A DNA stretch of 64,000 nucleotides from an uncultured Clostridia bacterium (GCA_949155365.1 CASCUT010000006.1:1-64000); one strand, 5' to 3'; positions 18,848 to 28,709 are shown, numbered from the stretch's first letter. The notes: generated from the letters alone by a model not told the origin. Numbers and translations are program-made.

Positions 18848-19705
18848 TTGAAGTTAGGAATTGCTTTATCAGGTGGAGGTATTCGAGGAATTGCACATGC
18901 AGGGGTATTAAAAGCCTTAGAAGATAGTGGAATTAAAATTGATATGATTGGAGGCTGTAGTAGTGGAAGTATGATAGCAAGTCTTTATGCTATGGGATAC
19001 AAGCCAGAGTACATTTACGATTTATTTAAGACTTATGCAAAAGATATTGCGGCACTTAATACAAAACCGATTATTTCAGGGATAAAAAGTCATTTTTGGG
19101 GTAAGAAAACGATAGTAACAAGCTTAAAAGATGGAGAACCGATTGAAAGCCTATGTAATAAATTAGCACTAAAAAAGGGAATTAAAAGTATGACAGAAAT
19201 TCCAATGCCAATTGTGATACCAAGTGTTGATATTATGGAATCAAAAGAATATGTCTTTACCAATCAAGTTCCAAAAGAAACAGAAGATGCCTCGCAATAT
19301 ATTACACAAATTAGTGTAGGAAAAGCAGTAAGGGCAAGTAGTAGTTTTCCAGCGGTATTTAATCCTTGCACTGTGGGAACACATGCTTTTATGGATGGAG
19401 GAGCATTAGACAATATTCCTGTCTATGAGGTAAAAAAACAAGGAGCAGATAAAGTAATTGCAGTAAAATTTGATGCAGATCCGATTGATGAAAATAGTAA
19501 TTTAATGGATATTGTCATGAAAACAATTGATATCATGGGAAGTAAAATATCAGAAGAAAGTTTAGAAATGAGTGATATAATATTAAGTGTATATACGGAT
19601 AAGGTGGGGTTATTAGATGTAAAAAAGTTAGATTCTTGTTATCAATATGGTTATAATTGTGTGATGCAAAATATAGAAAAAATACGTAAGAAGGTGATAG
19701 AATAA
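18848..19705 (+). CDS. Patatin-like phospholipase family protein
   Basis: Predicted cytoplasmic or membrane-surface lipid acyl hydrolase of about 285 residues. The glycine-rich oxyanion motif is SGGGIRGIAHAG at the start. The nucleophile elbow GCSSG (G-x-S-x-G) lies near residue 38, and the catalytic Asp is in FMDGGALDN near 180. Two TTG codons compete for the start; 18848 has the better spacing from AAGGGGG. The site is inside a strong hairpin, so translation may be controlled. Substrate unknown. Confidence 0.9.
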   Translation: MKLGIALSGGGIRGIAHAGVLKALEDSGIKIDMIGGCSSGSMIASLYAMGYKPEYIYDLFKTYAKDIAALNTKPIISGIKSHFWGKKTIVTSLKDGEPIESLCNKLALKKGIKSMTEIPMPIVIPSVDIMESKEYVFTNQVPKETEDASQYITQISVGKAVRASSSFPAVFNPCTVGTHAFMDGGALDNIPVYEVKKQGADKVIAVKFDADPIDENSNLMDIVMKTIDIMGSKISEESLEMSDIILSVYTDKVGLLDVKKLDSCYQYGYNCVMQNIEKIRKKVIE

Positions 19706-19777
19706 ATACAAGCACCTTGTAAATGTAGAAAAAATATGCTACAATAGTAAACATGATAAAAGAAATGAGGAAATAAC

Positions 19778-20650
19778 ATGATAGATATGATACTAGATAC
19801 TGTAATAGATGCAATAAAACTATTACCATTTTTATTCATCACGTATCTCATAATGGAATACATTGAACATAAAACTGGTGAAAAAACGAAAAATATAATT
19901 AAAAAATCTGGAAAATTTGGACCATTTTTTGGTTCTATCTTAGGTATCTTTCCACAATGTGGATTTTCAGCGGCAGGAGCCAATTTATATGGAGGAAAAG
20001 TAATTACACTGGGAACTCTTGTTGCTATTTTTTTGTCCACTTCGGATGAAATGATACCAGTGCTTATTTCAGAAGCAGCACCTATTAGCTTAATGTTACA
20101 AATTATAGCAATTAAACTAGCAATTGGAATCTTAGCAGGTTTTGGAATTGACTTAATAGGAAATTTGATAAAAAGGAAACAAAAAGAAGAAGTAGTAGAA
20201 GAGGAAATTGGAAATATATGCGAACATGAACATTGTCATTGTGAAGAAGGAACTTTACCATCTGCGATAAAACATACCTTACATATTTTCTTTTTTATCT
20301 TAATCATTTCATTTGCGATTAATATGATTATTTATTGGATAGGAGAGGAAAACTTATCGAATTTAATTCTCAATATGCCAGTAATAGGTCCAATCATTGC
20401 AGGATTAGTTGGACTAATTCCTAATTGTGCGGGTTCTGTAATCCTAACACAACTATATTTAGGACAAGTTATTTCATTTGGTTCTATGATAGGTGGACTA
20501 TTAGTAGGTTCTGGAATTGGGATTTTAATATTATTTAGAATCAATAAAGATATGAAAGAAAATCTGAAGATATTAGGTTTATTATATGGAATTGGAGTAG
20601 TCTGTGGAATTATGATAGATTGGATTATATCCTTGGGAGTGGTACTGTAA
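19778..20650 (+). CDS. Putative ten-helix metal exporter (ArsP_2/DUF2899 family)
   Basis: An integral membrane protein of 290 residues in two similar halves, each with a Pro-Cys/Asn-Cys motif: GIFPQCGFSAAGANLYGG in the first and GLIPNCAGSVILTQLYLG in the second. Between them lies a cytoplasmic loop with the metal-binding string EHEHCHCEE. This is the layout of the putative manganese/arsenic exporter family (PF11449). The metal cannot be told. It appears to be a single gene, ended by a strong terminator. Confidence 0.8.
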   Translation: MIDMILDTVIDAIKLLPFLFITYLIMEYIEHKTGEKTKNIIKKSGKFGPFFGSILGIFPQCGFSAAGANLYGGKVITLGTLVAIFLSTSDEMIPVLISEAAPISLMLQIIAIKLAIGILAGFGIDLIGNLIKRKQKEEVVEEEIGNICEHEHCHCEEGTLPSAIKHTLHIFFFILIISFAINMIIYWIGEENLSNLILNMPVIGPIIAGLVGLIPNCAGSVILTQLYLGQVISFGSMIGGLLVGSGIGILILFRINKDMKENLKILGLLYGIGVVCGIMIDWIISLGVVL

Positions 20651-20667
20651 AAAATAAATAGCATTGA

Positions 20668-20710
20668 AAAGATAGAATAACTGGATAGCATGTTATTCTA
20701 TCTTTCTTTC
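20668..20710 (+). terminator. Terminator of the metal exporter gene
   Basis: AAAGATAGAATAAC pairs perfectly with GTTATTCTATCTTT across ten bases, followed by CTTTC. Confidence 0.75.
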
Positions 20711-20814
20711 AAAAGGTATAACGTAGGATTGACGAAATTACAATAACATGATATGGTATTATATAAAGTAACTAAAAAATCTTTTGTTTTTTAATAAAAA
20801 TGGAGGAAAATGGA

Positions 20815-21183
20815 ATGCAAAGAAGGAAAAAAGAGTGGAATATCAACATGGCAATGGAAAGAAAAGAAGCGTTTGTGTTTCGGACAAAGGAAACAGGCGT
20901 AAAAGATTATGAAATTGTGATACGAAATGGGAAAATTATTTCGATAGAAGAAAATGCAGGAACAGTAAATGTTATTTTATTCGAGGAAAAAAATAGAGAA
21001 AATCCCCAATATGATGAGAGAGTAAGAATTTCTTTATATGCTTTTGCTAAAAAGGATATCACAAATTTTCAAGAGTTATATTCACTGCTTGCGAAATACG
21101 ATAAATATTATTTTGAATTAGCAAAGCAAATAATAATAGAAATACAAAAAGAATATGAAAAAATCGGAAAAATGCAAGAATAA
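20815..21183 (+). CDS. Hypothetical protein, about 122 aa
   Basis: Not recognised. A small soluble protein with a strand-rich first half (FVFRTKETGVKDYEIVIRNGK) and a helical, charged second half ending YEKIGKMQE. The start at 20815 fits the GGAGGAAA site; an ATG at 20800 would overlap it. TTGACG-N17-TATGGT at 20729-20757 is a plausible promoter. It is a single gene converging on pflA, with a shared terminator between them. Confidence 0.6.
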   Translation: MQRRKKEWNINMAMERKEAFVFRTKETGVKDYEIVIRNGKIISIEENAGTVNVILFEEKNRENPQYDERVRISLYAFAKKDITNFQELYSLLAKYDKYYFELAKQIIIEIQKEYEKIGKMQE

Positions 21184-21188
21184 ACAAT

Positions 21189-21217
21189 TAAGAGGGTTCA
21201 ATTTGAATCCTCTTTAG
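21189..21217. terminator. Shared terminator between convergent genes
   Basis: AAGAGGGTTCA pairs with TGAATCCTCTT (one G-T pair), loop ATT. It serves the hypothetical gene on the plus strand and pflA on the minus strand. Confidence 0.65.
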
Positions 21218-21921
21218 TGTTGTAATATAGCCTTTGCTTTTTCTACATCTTCTTTTGTTGCTGTTTTATACCCTTCTAAAGGATATTGACATCCAAGTTG
21301 CTCCCATTTAAATTTACCTAGGTCATGATAAGGTAAAATTTCTATTTTTTCTACGGTTTTTAAACTAGAAATAAAATCTCTTAGTTGTAGCAAATCTTGC
21401 GGATCATCGGTAATACCAGGTACTAATACTTGTCTAATCCATAAAGGTTTATGATGGTCGCTTAAATATTGAGCAAAAGCAAGTTCTTTCTTACTAGAAA
21501 TACCTGTTAAATCCATACATTTTTTATCATTAATACATTTAATATCTAACAAAAATAAATCAGTTAAATCAATTAATTTTTTGATATCTTCTGTTAAGTC
21601 GAAGGAACCAGAAGTATCAATACAAGTATGAATATGATGTTTTTTTAATATCGTAAATAGTTCTATTAAAAATGGCGTTTGAAGAAGTGGTTCACCACCA
21701 CTGATGGTAACACCTCCATTTGGCATAATATAATTTTGATATCTTAAAACTTTACTTACGATTTCTTCTAAAGAATAGGTACTGCCACCATGTAAGTCCC
21801 AAGTATCTCTGTTTTGACAATATTTACACTTTAAAGAGCAACCTTGCATAAAAATAACAAAACGAACGCCAGGTCCATCGACTGCTCCTAAACTTTCAAA
21901 TGAATGAATACGTGCTTTCAT
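21214..21921 (-). CDS. pflA: Pyruvate formate-lyase activating enzyme
   Basis: Radical SAM enzyme of 235 residues that makes the glycyl radical of pyruvate formate-lyase under anaerobic conditions. The iron-sulphur cluster motif is GCSLKCKYCQNRDTW (C-x3-C-x2-C), followed by GGVTISGGEPLLQ. The start has the strong site AGGAGG. It is encoded downstream of its substrate enzyme on the same strand, but a terminator and about 270 bases separate them, so it may have its own promoter. Confidence 0.96.
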   Translation of the reverse strand: MKARIHSFESLGAVDGPGVRFVIFMQGCSLKCKYCQNRDTWDLHGGSTYSLEEIVSKVLRYQNYIMPNGGVTISGGEPLLQTPFLIELFTILKKHHIHTCIDTSGSFDLTEDIKKLIDLTDLFLLDIKCINDKKCMDLTGISSKKELAFAQYLSDHHKPLWIRQVLVPGITDDPQDLLQLRDFISSLKTVEKIEILPYHDLGKFKWEQLGCQYPLEGYKTATKEDVEKAKAILQH

Positions 21922-22151
21922 AACATCCTCCTAATATATATAAATTAATTTTACTATAAAAAGATACAAAATTCAACACAAATAAGATAAAATATTGACA
22001 AAAAAACAAATATTCTATAACAAATAAATTTCACGATAGATTTATAGCCATCGATAATAAAGAGTTATACCATATAGGAGTTTCACTAAAAAATCTAGGT
22101 AAGAAATGTTTTGCAATTTCTAAGATAAAGAGATTTTATTTATGAAAAATT

Positions 22152-22190
22152 CTAAAAAAAGGAGGTCACTTTATATTGAAGTGACCTCTT
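22152..22190 (-). terminator. pflB terminator
   Basis: On the minus strand AAGTGACCTC/GAGGTCACTT form a ten-base stem directly after the pflB stop, followed by a run of seven Ts. Confidence 0.78.
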
Positions 22191-22195
22191 ATTTT

Positions 22196-24430
22196 TTAGA
22201 ATTTTTCATGAATAGTTCTATTGATAACATCTAATTGTTGTTCTCTTGTTAATTTAATAAAGTTTACGGCATAACCAGATACACGAATGGTTAATTGTGG
22301 GTATTTTTCTGGATGTTCCATTGCATCTTCTAGTAAAGCTCTATCAAATACATTTACATTGATGTGATGTCCTGTTTGTTTGAAGTATCCATCAAGTAAA
22401 CTTACTAAGTTATCTACTTGAGAATCTAATTCTTTTCCAAGTGTTCCTGGTGTAATTGAGAAGGTATAGGAAATTCCATCTTCTGAATATTCATAAGGTA
22501 ATTTTGCGATGGTGTTCATAACGGCAACAGCACCATTGGTATCTCTACCATGTAGAGGGTTTGCACCTGGTCCAAATGGTTCACCAGCACGTCTTCCATC
22601 TGGTGTATTTCCTGTCGCTTTTCCATATACAACGTTAGAAGTAATGGTTAAAACAGATAAGGTATGTTTTGAATTTCTATAAGTAACATGTTTTTGTAAT
22701 TTTCTTAAGAAAGTTTTTACTACTTCTACAGCAATTTCATCTACTCTATCATCATCGTTTCCATATTTAGGGAACTCACCTTCTACTTCGTAGTCAACCG
22801 CTAAGCCAGATTCATCACGAATTACTTTTACTTTTGCATATTTAATAGCAGATAGAGAATCGGCTACTACAGAAAGTCCAGCAATTCCACATGCCATAGT
22901 TCTTAAAATTTCTTTATCATGTAGTGCCATTTCTAATGCTTCATAAGAATATTTATCATGCATATAATGGATTGCATTTAATGCCTTAATGTAAATTTTT
23001 GCTACATAATCCATCATAGTATCAAATTTTTCAGCTACTTCATCATAGTTTAAGTATTCTGAAGTAATAGCTTCAAATTTAGGTGTGATTTGTTTTCCAC
23101 TTTTTTCATCTCGACCACCATTAATAGCATAAAGTAGTGTTTTGGCTAAGTTTGCTCTTGCACCGAAGAATTGCATTTGTTTACCAATTTTCATAGCAGA
23201 TACACAGCAAGCAATTCCATAATCATCCCCTAATGTCGTTCTCATTAAATCATCATTTTCATATTGAATAGAGGATGTTTTAATTGAAACTTTAGAAGTA
23301 TACTTTTTAAAGTTTTCTGGTAAATCATTTGACCATAATACTGTTAAGTTTGGTTCAGGAGCAGGTCCTAAGTTAATTAAGGTATGAAGTACACGGTAAG
23401 AGTTTTTGGTAACTAACGTTCTTCCATCAACACCCATACCACCAATACTTTCTGTTACCCAAACTGGATCTCCACTGAATAATTGGTTATATTCTGGAGC
23501 ACGTAAGAAACGAATCATACGTAATTTCATAACAAAGTGATCCATTAATTCTTGTGCTTCTTCTTCGGTTAAGCTTCCATTTTGAATATCACGTTCCATA
23601 TAAATATCTAAGAAAGTAGAGGTTCTACCAATACTCATAGCAGCACCATTTTGGTCTTTGGTTGCAGCTAAGTATCCAAAGTATAGCCATTGAACGGCTT
23701 CTTTTGCATTAGAAGCTGGTACAGAAATATCAAATCCATATCGATTAGCCATTTTCTTTAAATCTTCTAAAGCAATGATTTGGTCATGAATTTCTTCACG
23801 TTCACGAATAACATTTTCCGTAAATTCATCCACATCTAAAATCTCTAATTCTTGTTTTTTCTCTGCGATTAAGGCATCTACACCATAAAGGGCAACACGT
23901 CTATAATCTCCAATAATTCTTCCGCGTCCATATCCATCAGGAAGACCAGTAATTAAGTGAGAGCTTCTAGCAGCTCTAATATCTGGTGTGTAGACAGCAA
24001 AAACGCCATCGTTGTGAGTTCTTCTTAAATGGTTGTAGATGTAGTCTGTTTCTTTATCTACTTCATATCCATAAGATTCACAAGATTTTTCTACAATTTT
24101 AATACCACCATTTGGCATAATTGCTCTTTTTAAAGGTGCATCTGTTTGAAGACCTACAATTTGTTCTAATTCTTTATTGATATAACCTGCATCATAGGCA
24201 TTAACGGCAGATGGAGTTTTGGTATCAACATCTAATACTTCATGTTCTCTTTCTTTGGCATAAAGTGCTAATACTTCATCCCATAATTTTTTTGTTCTTT
24301 CTGTTGGTTCGGTTAAGAAAGAATCATCTCCAGTATATGGAGTATAGTTGGCTTGAATGAAACCCCTAACATCGATTTCTTTGGTCCATTCACCAAGTTT
24401 ATTGAATCCTTCCCATTGTTTGAATTCCAT
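22196..24430 (-). CDS. pflB: Formate C-acetyltransferase (pyruvate formate-lyase)
   Basis: Converts pyruvate and CoA to acetyl-CoA and formate, the key anaerobic step of mixed-acid fermentation. It has 744 residues, the full family length. The adjacent catalytic cysteines are in [12 protein letters not shown], and the radical glycine is Gly719 in RVSGYAVNF near the C-terminus. The ribosome site is GAAGGAGG. With pflA it shows an anaerobic lifestyle. No defect seen. Confidence 0.98.
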   Translation of the reverse strand: MEFKQWEGFNKLGEWTKEIDVRGFIQANYTPYTGDDSFLTEPTERTKKLWDEVLALYAKEREHEVLDVDTKTPSAVNAYDAGYINKELEQIVGLQTDAPLKRAIMPNGGIKIVEKSCESYGYEVDKETDYIYNHLRRTHNDGVFAVYTPDIRAARSSHLITGLPDGYGRGRIIGDYRRVALYGVDALIAEKKQELEILDVDEFTENVIREREEIHDQIIALEDLKKMANRYGFDISVPASNAKEAVQWLYFGYLAATKDQNGAAMSIGRTSTFLDIYMERDIQNGSLTEEEAQELMDHFVMKLRMIRFLRAPEYNQLFSGDPVWVTESIGGMGVDGRTLVTKNSYRVLHTLINLGPAPEPNLTVLWSNDLPENFKKYTSKVSIKTSSIQYENDDLMRTTLGDDYGIACCVSAMKIGKQMQFFGARANLAKTLLYAINGGRDEKSGKQITPKFEAITSEYLNYDEVAEKFDTMMDYVAKIYIKALNAIHYMHDKYSYEALEMALHDKEILRTMACGIAGLSVVADSLSAIKYAKVKVIRDESGLAVDYEVEGEFPKYGNDDDRVDEIAVEVVKTFLRKLQKHVTYRNSKHTLSVLTITSNVVYGKATGNTPDGRRAGEPFGPGANPLHGRDTNGAVAVMNTIAKLPYEYSEDGISYTFSITPGTLGKELDSQVDNLVSLLDGYFKQTGHHINVNVFDRALLEDAMEHPEKYPQLTIRVSGYAVNFIKLTREQQLDVINRTIHEKF

Positions 24431-24629
24431 GCTAAATCCTCCTTCATTTTATTATATTATAATGTTGTCTATCACTATTAATAGTAACATAGTTTGGGCA
24501 ACTTTTCAATCGTTTTGAGAAGAAAATAGAAAAGATAGGAAATAAAGATAGAATGGAATGAAAAAGCAAAGAAAGTATAGGAGAGATAACGAAAGGATAA
24601 AAGGAAGAGAATCCGTATAAAGGTGGAAA

Positions 24630-24663
24630 TAAAAAAAGAACTTGGAAATGTTTCCAAGTTCTT
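24630..24663 (-). terminator. Terminator of the first XRE gene
   Basis: AAGAACTTGGAAA pairs with TTTCCAAGTTCTT over a two-base gap (likely fewer pairs in practice). A seven-T run follows on the minus strand, right after the gene's stop codon. Confidence 0.75.
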
Positions 24664-24996
24664 TTAAGAAGCATCATTACGCAATAAAATTTGTAAAATT
24701 TCATAGGCTAATTTTTGTTTTCTAGCAGGGCATTTTCTTAAAAGTTCATAAAATTCAGAATGTAAATATTTCTCAGAATGATTCGAAACACCATTTAAAA
24801 TTTCACCTTCAGTGGTTCCTAAAATGTCACATATTTCCGATAATCTTTCTAGATTGATATGAATTTTACCAGTTTCTACTTTACTTAAATAGGCAATCGA
24901 AACTCCCATCTTTTCTACCAATTGTTCTTGCGTTAGTCCTTTTTTCTTTCTTATCTCTTTAATACGCCTACCAATAATATTAAAATCAACCGCCAT
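24664..24996 (-). CDS. XRE-family transcriptional regulator (copy 1)
   Basis: A protein of 110 residues with an N-terminal HTH_3 domain (GRRIKEIRKKKGLTQEQLVEKMGVSIAYLSKVETGK). The C-terminal part (YLHSEFYELLRKCPARKQKLAYEILQILL) is shared with the two genes beside it. The three are tandem paralogues on one strand, each with its own promoter-like signals and terminator. The targets are unknown; none carries a kinase or protease domain. Confidence 0.88.
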   Translation of the reverse strand: MAVDFNIIGRRIKEIRKKKGLTQEQLVEKMGVSIAYLSKVETGKIHINLERLSEICDILGTTEGEILNGVSNHSEKYLHSEFYELLRKCPARKQKLAYEILQILLRNDAS

Positions 24997-25022
24997 TCAA
25001 ATCATTCCTTTCTTTGTTAGTA

Positions 25023-25051
25023 AATATAGCATGAATAAGGTTAATTTTACA
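25023..25051 (-). promoter_or_regulatory. Promoter of XRE copy 1
   Basis: Read on the minus strand: CTGTAAA, a 17-base spacer ending CATGC, then TATATT. The same words (CTGTAAA, CATGC, TATA) at the same spacing precede XRE copy 3, suggesting common control, perhaps by these repressors. Confidence 0.5.
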
Positions 25052-25077
25052 GATAACAATAGGTCGAATTAGAACTA

Positions 25078-25419
25078 TTATTCAAATAAATTAGGAAGAA
25101 CCTCATTTACAGTCTTAGCAATAGCATAAATTAATTTTTGATTTTGAGGTGAGGTTTCTTTTAATAAGTTAGCCATATCAGAATTTAGGTATTGAGGGGA
25201 AGTAAAGGAAGCACCATTTAATATTTCTCCTTCTTTTACTTCTAATACTTCGCAAATTTGATTTAATCGAGAAAGACTTACCTTTAAGTCTCCACGTTCA
25301 ATTCTACTAATGGTAGAATCGGATACATCCAAAGCTTCTGCTAGAGTAGCTTGTGTTATTTTTTTCTTTTTTCGAATGGTTTTAATTCTATTTCCAATAA
25401 TAGAATAATCTAATGCCAT
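25078..25419 (-). CDS. XRE-family transcriptional regulator (copy 2)
   Basis: A protein of 113 residues, paralogous to its neighbours. The HTH is GNRIKTIRKKKKITQATLAEALDVSDSTISRIERGD. The tail YLNSDMANLLKETSPQNQKLIYAIAKTVNEV is an amphipathic helix likely used for dimerisation or effector sensing. The middle string EVKEGEILNGAS corresponds to GTTEGEILNGVS and DVTEGDILNGTS in the other two copies. Regulatory targets unknown. Confidence 0.88.
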   Translation of the reverse strand: MALDYSIIGNRIKTIRKKKKITQATLAEALDVSDSTISRIERGDLKVSLSRLNQICEVLEVKEGEILNGASFTSPQYLNSDMANLLKETSPQNQKLIYAIAKTVNEVLPNLFE

Positions 25420-25515
25420 AATTACTTCTCCTTTTATATCATTAAACTATTTATAATATTTATAAGGTAATATTTACCAGAGCGTTAGAGGTAAATATGT
25501 ACTTATTACGCATGA

Positions 25516-25552
25516 TAAAAAGCTTTCATTACAGAGAATAAAAGCTTTTCCT
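25516..25552 (-). terminator. Terminator of XRE copy 3
   Basis: AAAAGCTTT and AAAGCTTTT pair across a 15-base loop, followed on the minus strand by a short T run. Confidence 0.5.
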
Positions 25553-25555
25553 TTT

Positions 25556-25882
25556 TTAGTCCTTTTCTGCAATTACTTTTGCAACATCATAAATTAATTT
25601 TTGTTTATCAGCAGAACAGTTTTTTAATAGATTAGCAAATTCAAAATCTAAATATTTAGTGGATTTGCTAGAAGTTCCATTTAAAATATCCCCTTCTGTA
25701 ACATCTAAAATTTCACAAATTTGACTTAATCTTTTTAAGTTAATTTGAGAACTACCTCTCTCAATTCTACTTAAAAAAGCAATGGATACATCAATTTGTT
25801 CAGCTAATTGTTCTTGTGTTAAATGTTTTTCTTTTCTTGCTCTTTTTAATCTTTCTCCAATAACACTATAATCGATAGCCAT
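25556..25882 (-). CDS. XRE-family transcriptional regulator (copy 3)
   Basis: A protein of 108 residues with the HTH GERLKRARKEKHLTQEQLAEQIDVSIAFLSRIERGS and the shared tail YLDFEFANLLKNCSADKQKLIYDVAKVIAEKD. The recognition helix (SIAFLSRIERG) is closest to copy 1 (SIAYLSKVETG). A promoter CTGTAAA-N17-TATAGT lies upstream (about 25934-25962 on the minus strand). A GGAGG site precedes the ATG. The tandem array suggests local duplication. Confidence 0.88.
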   Translation of the reverse strand: MAIDYSVIGERLKRARKEKHLTQEQLAEQIDVSIAFLSRIERGSSQINLKRLSQICEILDVTEGDILNGTSSKSTKYLDFEFANLLKNCSADKQKLIYDVAKVIAEKD

Positions 25883-26187
25883 GATTTCACCTCCTTAGCC
25901 ATTAATTTCAAGGTAAAGATTTATCTATCCGGACTATAGCATGTATCAGTAGAAGTTTACAGAAACTTGCAAGTAAACCATAAACTGATAAGTTCGGGAT
26001 TTAAAAATATTTTCTCCAGTAAAGAGAAAAAAATTCATAACTTGGATGAATGGAATAAAATTACAAAAATAGAGTAGAAAGAGTTAGGAAAAACAGATTA
26101 GGTAGAACGGTTTACAATAAAAAAACATTTTCTTGTCTGAAATGATGGATAAACATAGAATGAAAGGAAAGGAGGAGGAAAGAGAAA
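25883..26187. other. Intergenic region between XRE copy 3 and the prepilin remnant
   Basis: Holds the minus-strand promoter of XRE copy 3 near 25934-25962 and the GGAGGAGG ribosome site of the prepilin-like remnant at 26171-26178. I see no other gene, repeat or RNA in it. Confidence 0.5.
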
Positions 26188-26395
26188 ATGAAAAAAATAG
26201 AGGAATAATATTAGTAGCACTAGTAGTAACCCTAATTGTACTAATCCTATTAGCGCGGGTGAGCTTAAATTTAGTAATAGGAAATAATGGAATAATAGAA
26301 AAGGCAAAAAAGACTATATAATAGCAAGTATTAAGGAAAAATTAGAATTGATGGAAGCAAGTGTATTAAGATATGAAATCTATTATTTAAAGTGA
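26188..26395 (+). pseudogene. Remnant of a type IV prepilin-like gene
   Basis: After a strong GGAGGAGG site, the ATG at 26188 enters the wrong frame at a run of seven As; with one A added it would read MKKNRGIILVALVVTLIVL, the classic prepilin N-terminal methylation/hydrophobic helix, then NLVIGNNGIIEKAKK. A second break follows, after which ASIKEKLELMEAS resumes and soon stops. Such prepilin-like proteins usually run to 100 residues or more. With two breaks and a short tail this is a decayed or heavily truncated copy. Confidence 0.65.
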
Positions 26396-26416
26396 AAATA
26401 CCAAGGTAAGAAAAAA

Positions 26417-26466
26417 TACCTACCAGAATGCTAGTTTAGCGTATTGTTCTGATAGGTAGTTTTTTA
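26417..26466. terminator. Bidirectional terminator
   Basis: CTACCAGAA pairs with TTCTGATAG/GTAG around a loop of about 18 bases, with one imperfect pair and T runs on both sides. It mainly serves the DNA-repair gene pair on the minus strand. Confidence 0.6.
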
Positions 26467-26489
26467 GATAATAAGTATAAAAGACTATT

Positions 26490-27260
26490 TTAAGTTGGTG
26501 AGTGATTAAGTTCAGTTAAATCTTGCCAATATTTTTTGGGCATATATTGCATTTGAAGTCTAGGATTGGTTCGTTCTTTGATTGCAATTGTCTCAAAAAA
26601 AGTAGTCCATAGTGTTTGGTAGTTTTTTTCTTCTTCCGAAAGAGAAGGAATGGTAAGAGAAGAACTATCTACTATTTGATATCCTTTCGTATTATAGATA
26701 AAAGCAAGATTTCTATTTTTATCATGAATGATAAAGTTTTGAGTAGGAAGTCTTCTCATAAAGTGTTGGCCTAAATTTTCAAGAATATTATGCTCTGGGT
26801 GAATCGAGGCATAGAGTAGGGGATGGCCAATTTCAATAAAACGGAGTAATCCTTTAAAACGATGGGATTCTCCTAGCACTTTTTTATGCATTTGATGGAC
26901 GGCAAATACGAAATCAAGAGAAAGCATGGTATTAATTTTAGGACCGATTACAAAACCATTTAATAAATAGTTTAAAATATGAATTTCTTTTTCTTTTTCA
27001 TTTGAAAGAAAAGCGTAGTAACTATGATATAGCGTATCATAAGAAATATTTTTTACAATTCCATTAAAAATGCGTTGAGATTTTTCTATGTTTGTTCTTT
27101 TTATTTCGAACTCCTCTAAAAAATTGAAAGTTACCATAGACTCTGGTGTAATGTGTAATGGAATTACTTTTTCAACATAGCAATCAAAAACAATGCTAAG
27201 AAGACCTTCAAAAGTACCATCATAGAGATAAGTCTTATTTATAACATTCCCGTTAAACAT
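26490..27260 (-). CDS. TIGR03915-family putative DNA repair/metabolism protein
   Basis: A protein of 256 residues beginning with the family's opening KTYLYDGTFEGLLSIVFDCY, and carrying FAVHQMHKKVLGESHRFKGLLRF and HPEHNILENLGQHFMRRLP in the middle. The family occurs almost always beside a radical SAM protein (TIGR03916), as here, where the start overlaps the end of that gene by 22 bases. The pair is annotated as putative DNA modification/repair; the chemistry is not established. Its size is normal and it appears intact. Confidence 0.85.
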   Translation of the reverse strand: MFNGNVINKTYLYDGTFEGLLSIVFDCYVEKVIPLHITPESMVTFNFLEEFEIKRTNIEKSQRIFNGIVKNISYDTLYHSYYAFLSNEKEKEIHILNYLLNGFVIGPKINTMLSLDFVFAVHQMHKKVLGESHRFKGLLRFIEIGHPLLYASIHPEHNILENLGQHFMRRLPTQNFIIHDKNRNLAFIYNTKGYQIVDSSSLTIPSLSEEEKNYQTLWTTFFETIAIKERTNPRLQMQYMPKKYWQDLTELNHSPT

Positions 27261-28577
27261 TTTTGTTTATCCTCCTTTGTAGGTAAAAGTGTATCAAAAA
27301 GGGTAGCTTTTTCTTGTATGGAAGGGAGTGTATCAAAGAGCGAAGTTTGCACATAAGAAGAAGGAGTTGTGGAAACACGTTCTAAAAAAAGTAAGTTTTC
27401 AGAAATAAACTTTTGATTAAAACTTTTAATAGGGTCAAAATAGCTTCCATTACAAGTAATAAAATAGCGTGCACGTTTTAATACAATTCCAAGCTTTTTT
27501 AAGTTTTCAAAAGTAAGATTAAACTCTCTTCTAGCAGTGATAATACGTTTGGCAGAAATCACACCTATGCCAGGAACTTTTAAAAGAGTAGCATAATCTG
27601 CCTGATTAATTTCTACTGGAAAATGTTCTAAATGACGAAGAGCCCAATCACATTTAGGGTCGAGTAAAGTGTGAAAGTTAGGATGGGATTCATCTAGTAA
27701 ATCGTCGATTTGAAATCCATAATAGCGAATTAGCCAATCTGCTTGGTATAATCTATTTTCGCGAAGAAGAGGTGGAGAAGCAAGAGTAGGCAAATTAGTA
27801 TCTTCATTAATCGATATATAAGCAGAATAGTAGACACGTTTTAAGTGTAAAGTTTGATATAAACCTTCTGAGAGTTTCATAATTTTTAAATCTGTTTCTG
27901 GCGTTGCTCCTACAATCAATTGCGTTGTTTGACCAGCAGGAACAAATTTGGGCTTAGCGGTTGAAATTTCTTGTTTCGAAAAAGCAATATTTTGTGAAAT
28001 GTATTTCATAGGAGAAAGGATGCCAGCTTTTTCTTTTTGTGGTGCAAGTAGTTTTAAACTATCATTAGAGGGTAGTTCGATATTAATGCTAGTACGGTCT
28101 ACTAGAACGCCTAATTTATCAATTAATTCTTTACTACAACCAGGAATGGTTTTAACATGAATATAACCGATTAAATTGATACTCTTTCCTTAAAATGAAA
28201 ATTGTTTCATAAAGACGCTCCATCGTATAATCTGGATTTCGAATGACGGCAGAGCTTAAAAATAAGCCTTCTATATAATTACGCTTGTAAAATTGGATAG
28301 TTAAATCTGCAATTTCTCTTGGCGTAAAAGTTGCCCTTTTTACAGAGTTAGAGCATCGGTTGATACAATACTTACAATCATAAACACAGCAATTGCTCAT
28401 TAAAATTTTAAGAAGAGAAATGCATCTGCCATCTGCTCCCCAACTATGGCAAATACCAGAAACATCTCCATTTCCAATACCACTTTTAGAATTGGTTCGT
28501 CTGCTTCCAGAAGAACTACAAGAAGCATCATATTTAGCAGAATCGGCTAAAATTTTTAATTTATCTAATAATTCCAT
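27239..28577 (-). pseudogene. Radical SAM protein, putative DNA modification/repair (TIGR03916), frameshifted
   Basis: The N-terminal frame (28577 down to 28152) has MELLDKLKILADSAKYDASC and the radical SAM cysteines in CVYDCKYCINRC. The rest (to 27239) carries the SAM barrel remainder and a helix-hairpin-helix DNA-binding segment (LLKVPGIGVISAKRIITARRE). The frames join as YQFNGYIHVKTIPG if one base (G at about 28169 on the plus strand) is removed. Start chosen at the ATG after AAGGTGG. The partner TIGR03915 gene overlaps its end. A real mutation or a sequence error. Confidence 0.85.
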
Positions 28578-28610
28578 AAAAACCACCTTATACAAATAAA
28601 TGTTTGTATC

Positions 28611-28639
28611 AATATAACATATAAAAACAGAAAAGTCAA
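28611..28639 (-). promoter_or_regulatory. Promoter of the radical SAM operon
   Basis: On the minus strand: TTGACT, 17 bases, TATATT. It lies back to back with the plus-strand promoter of the MazG-like gene. Confidence 0.7.
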
Positions 28640-28658
28640 ACAAAAATTCGTAAAAATA

Positions 28659-28687
28659 TTGACTTTTTATTGTTAGTAACATATAAT
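28659..28687 (+). promoter_or_regulatory. Promoter of the MazG-like/trmL operon
   Basis: TTGACT, 17 bases, TATAAT, followed by an AAGGAGG site and the ATG at 28710. Confidence 0.75.
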
Positions 28688-28709
28688 ACAAACAATAAAG
28701 GAGGAGAAA

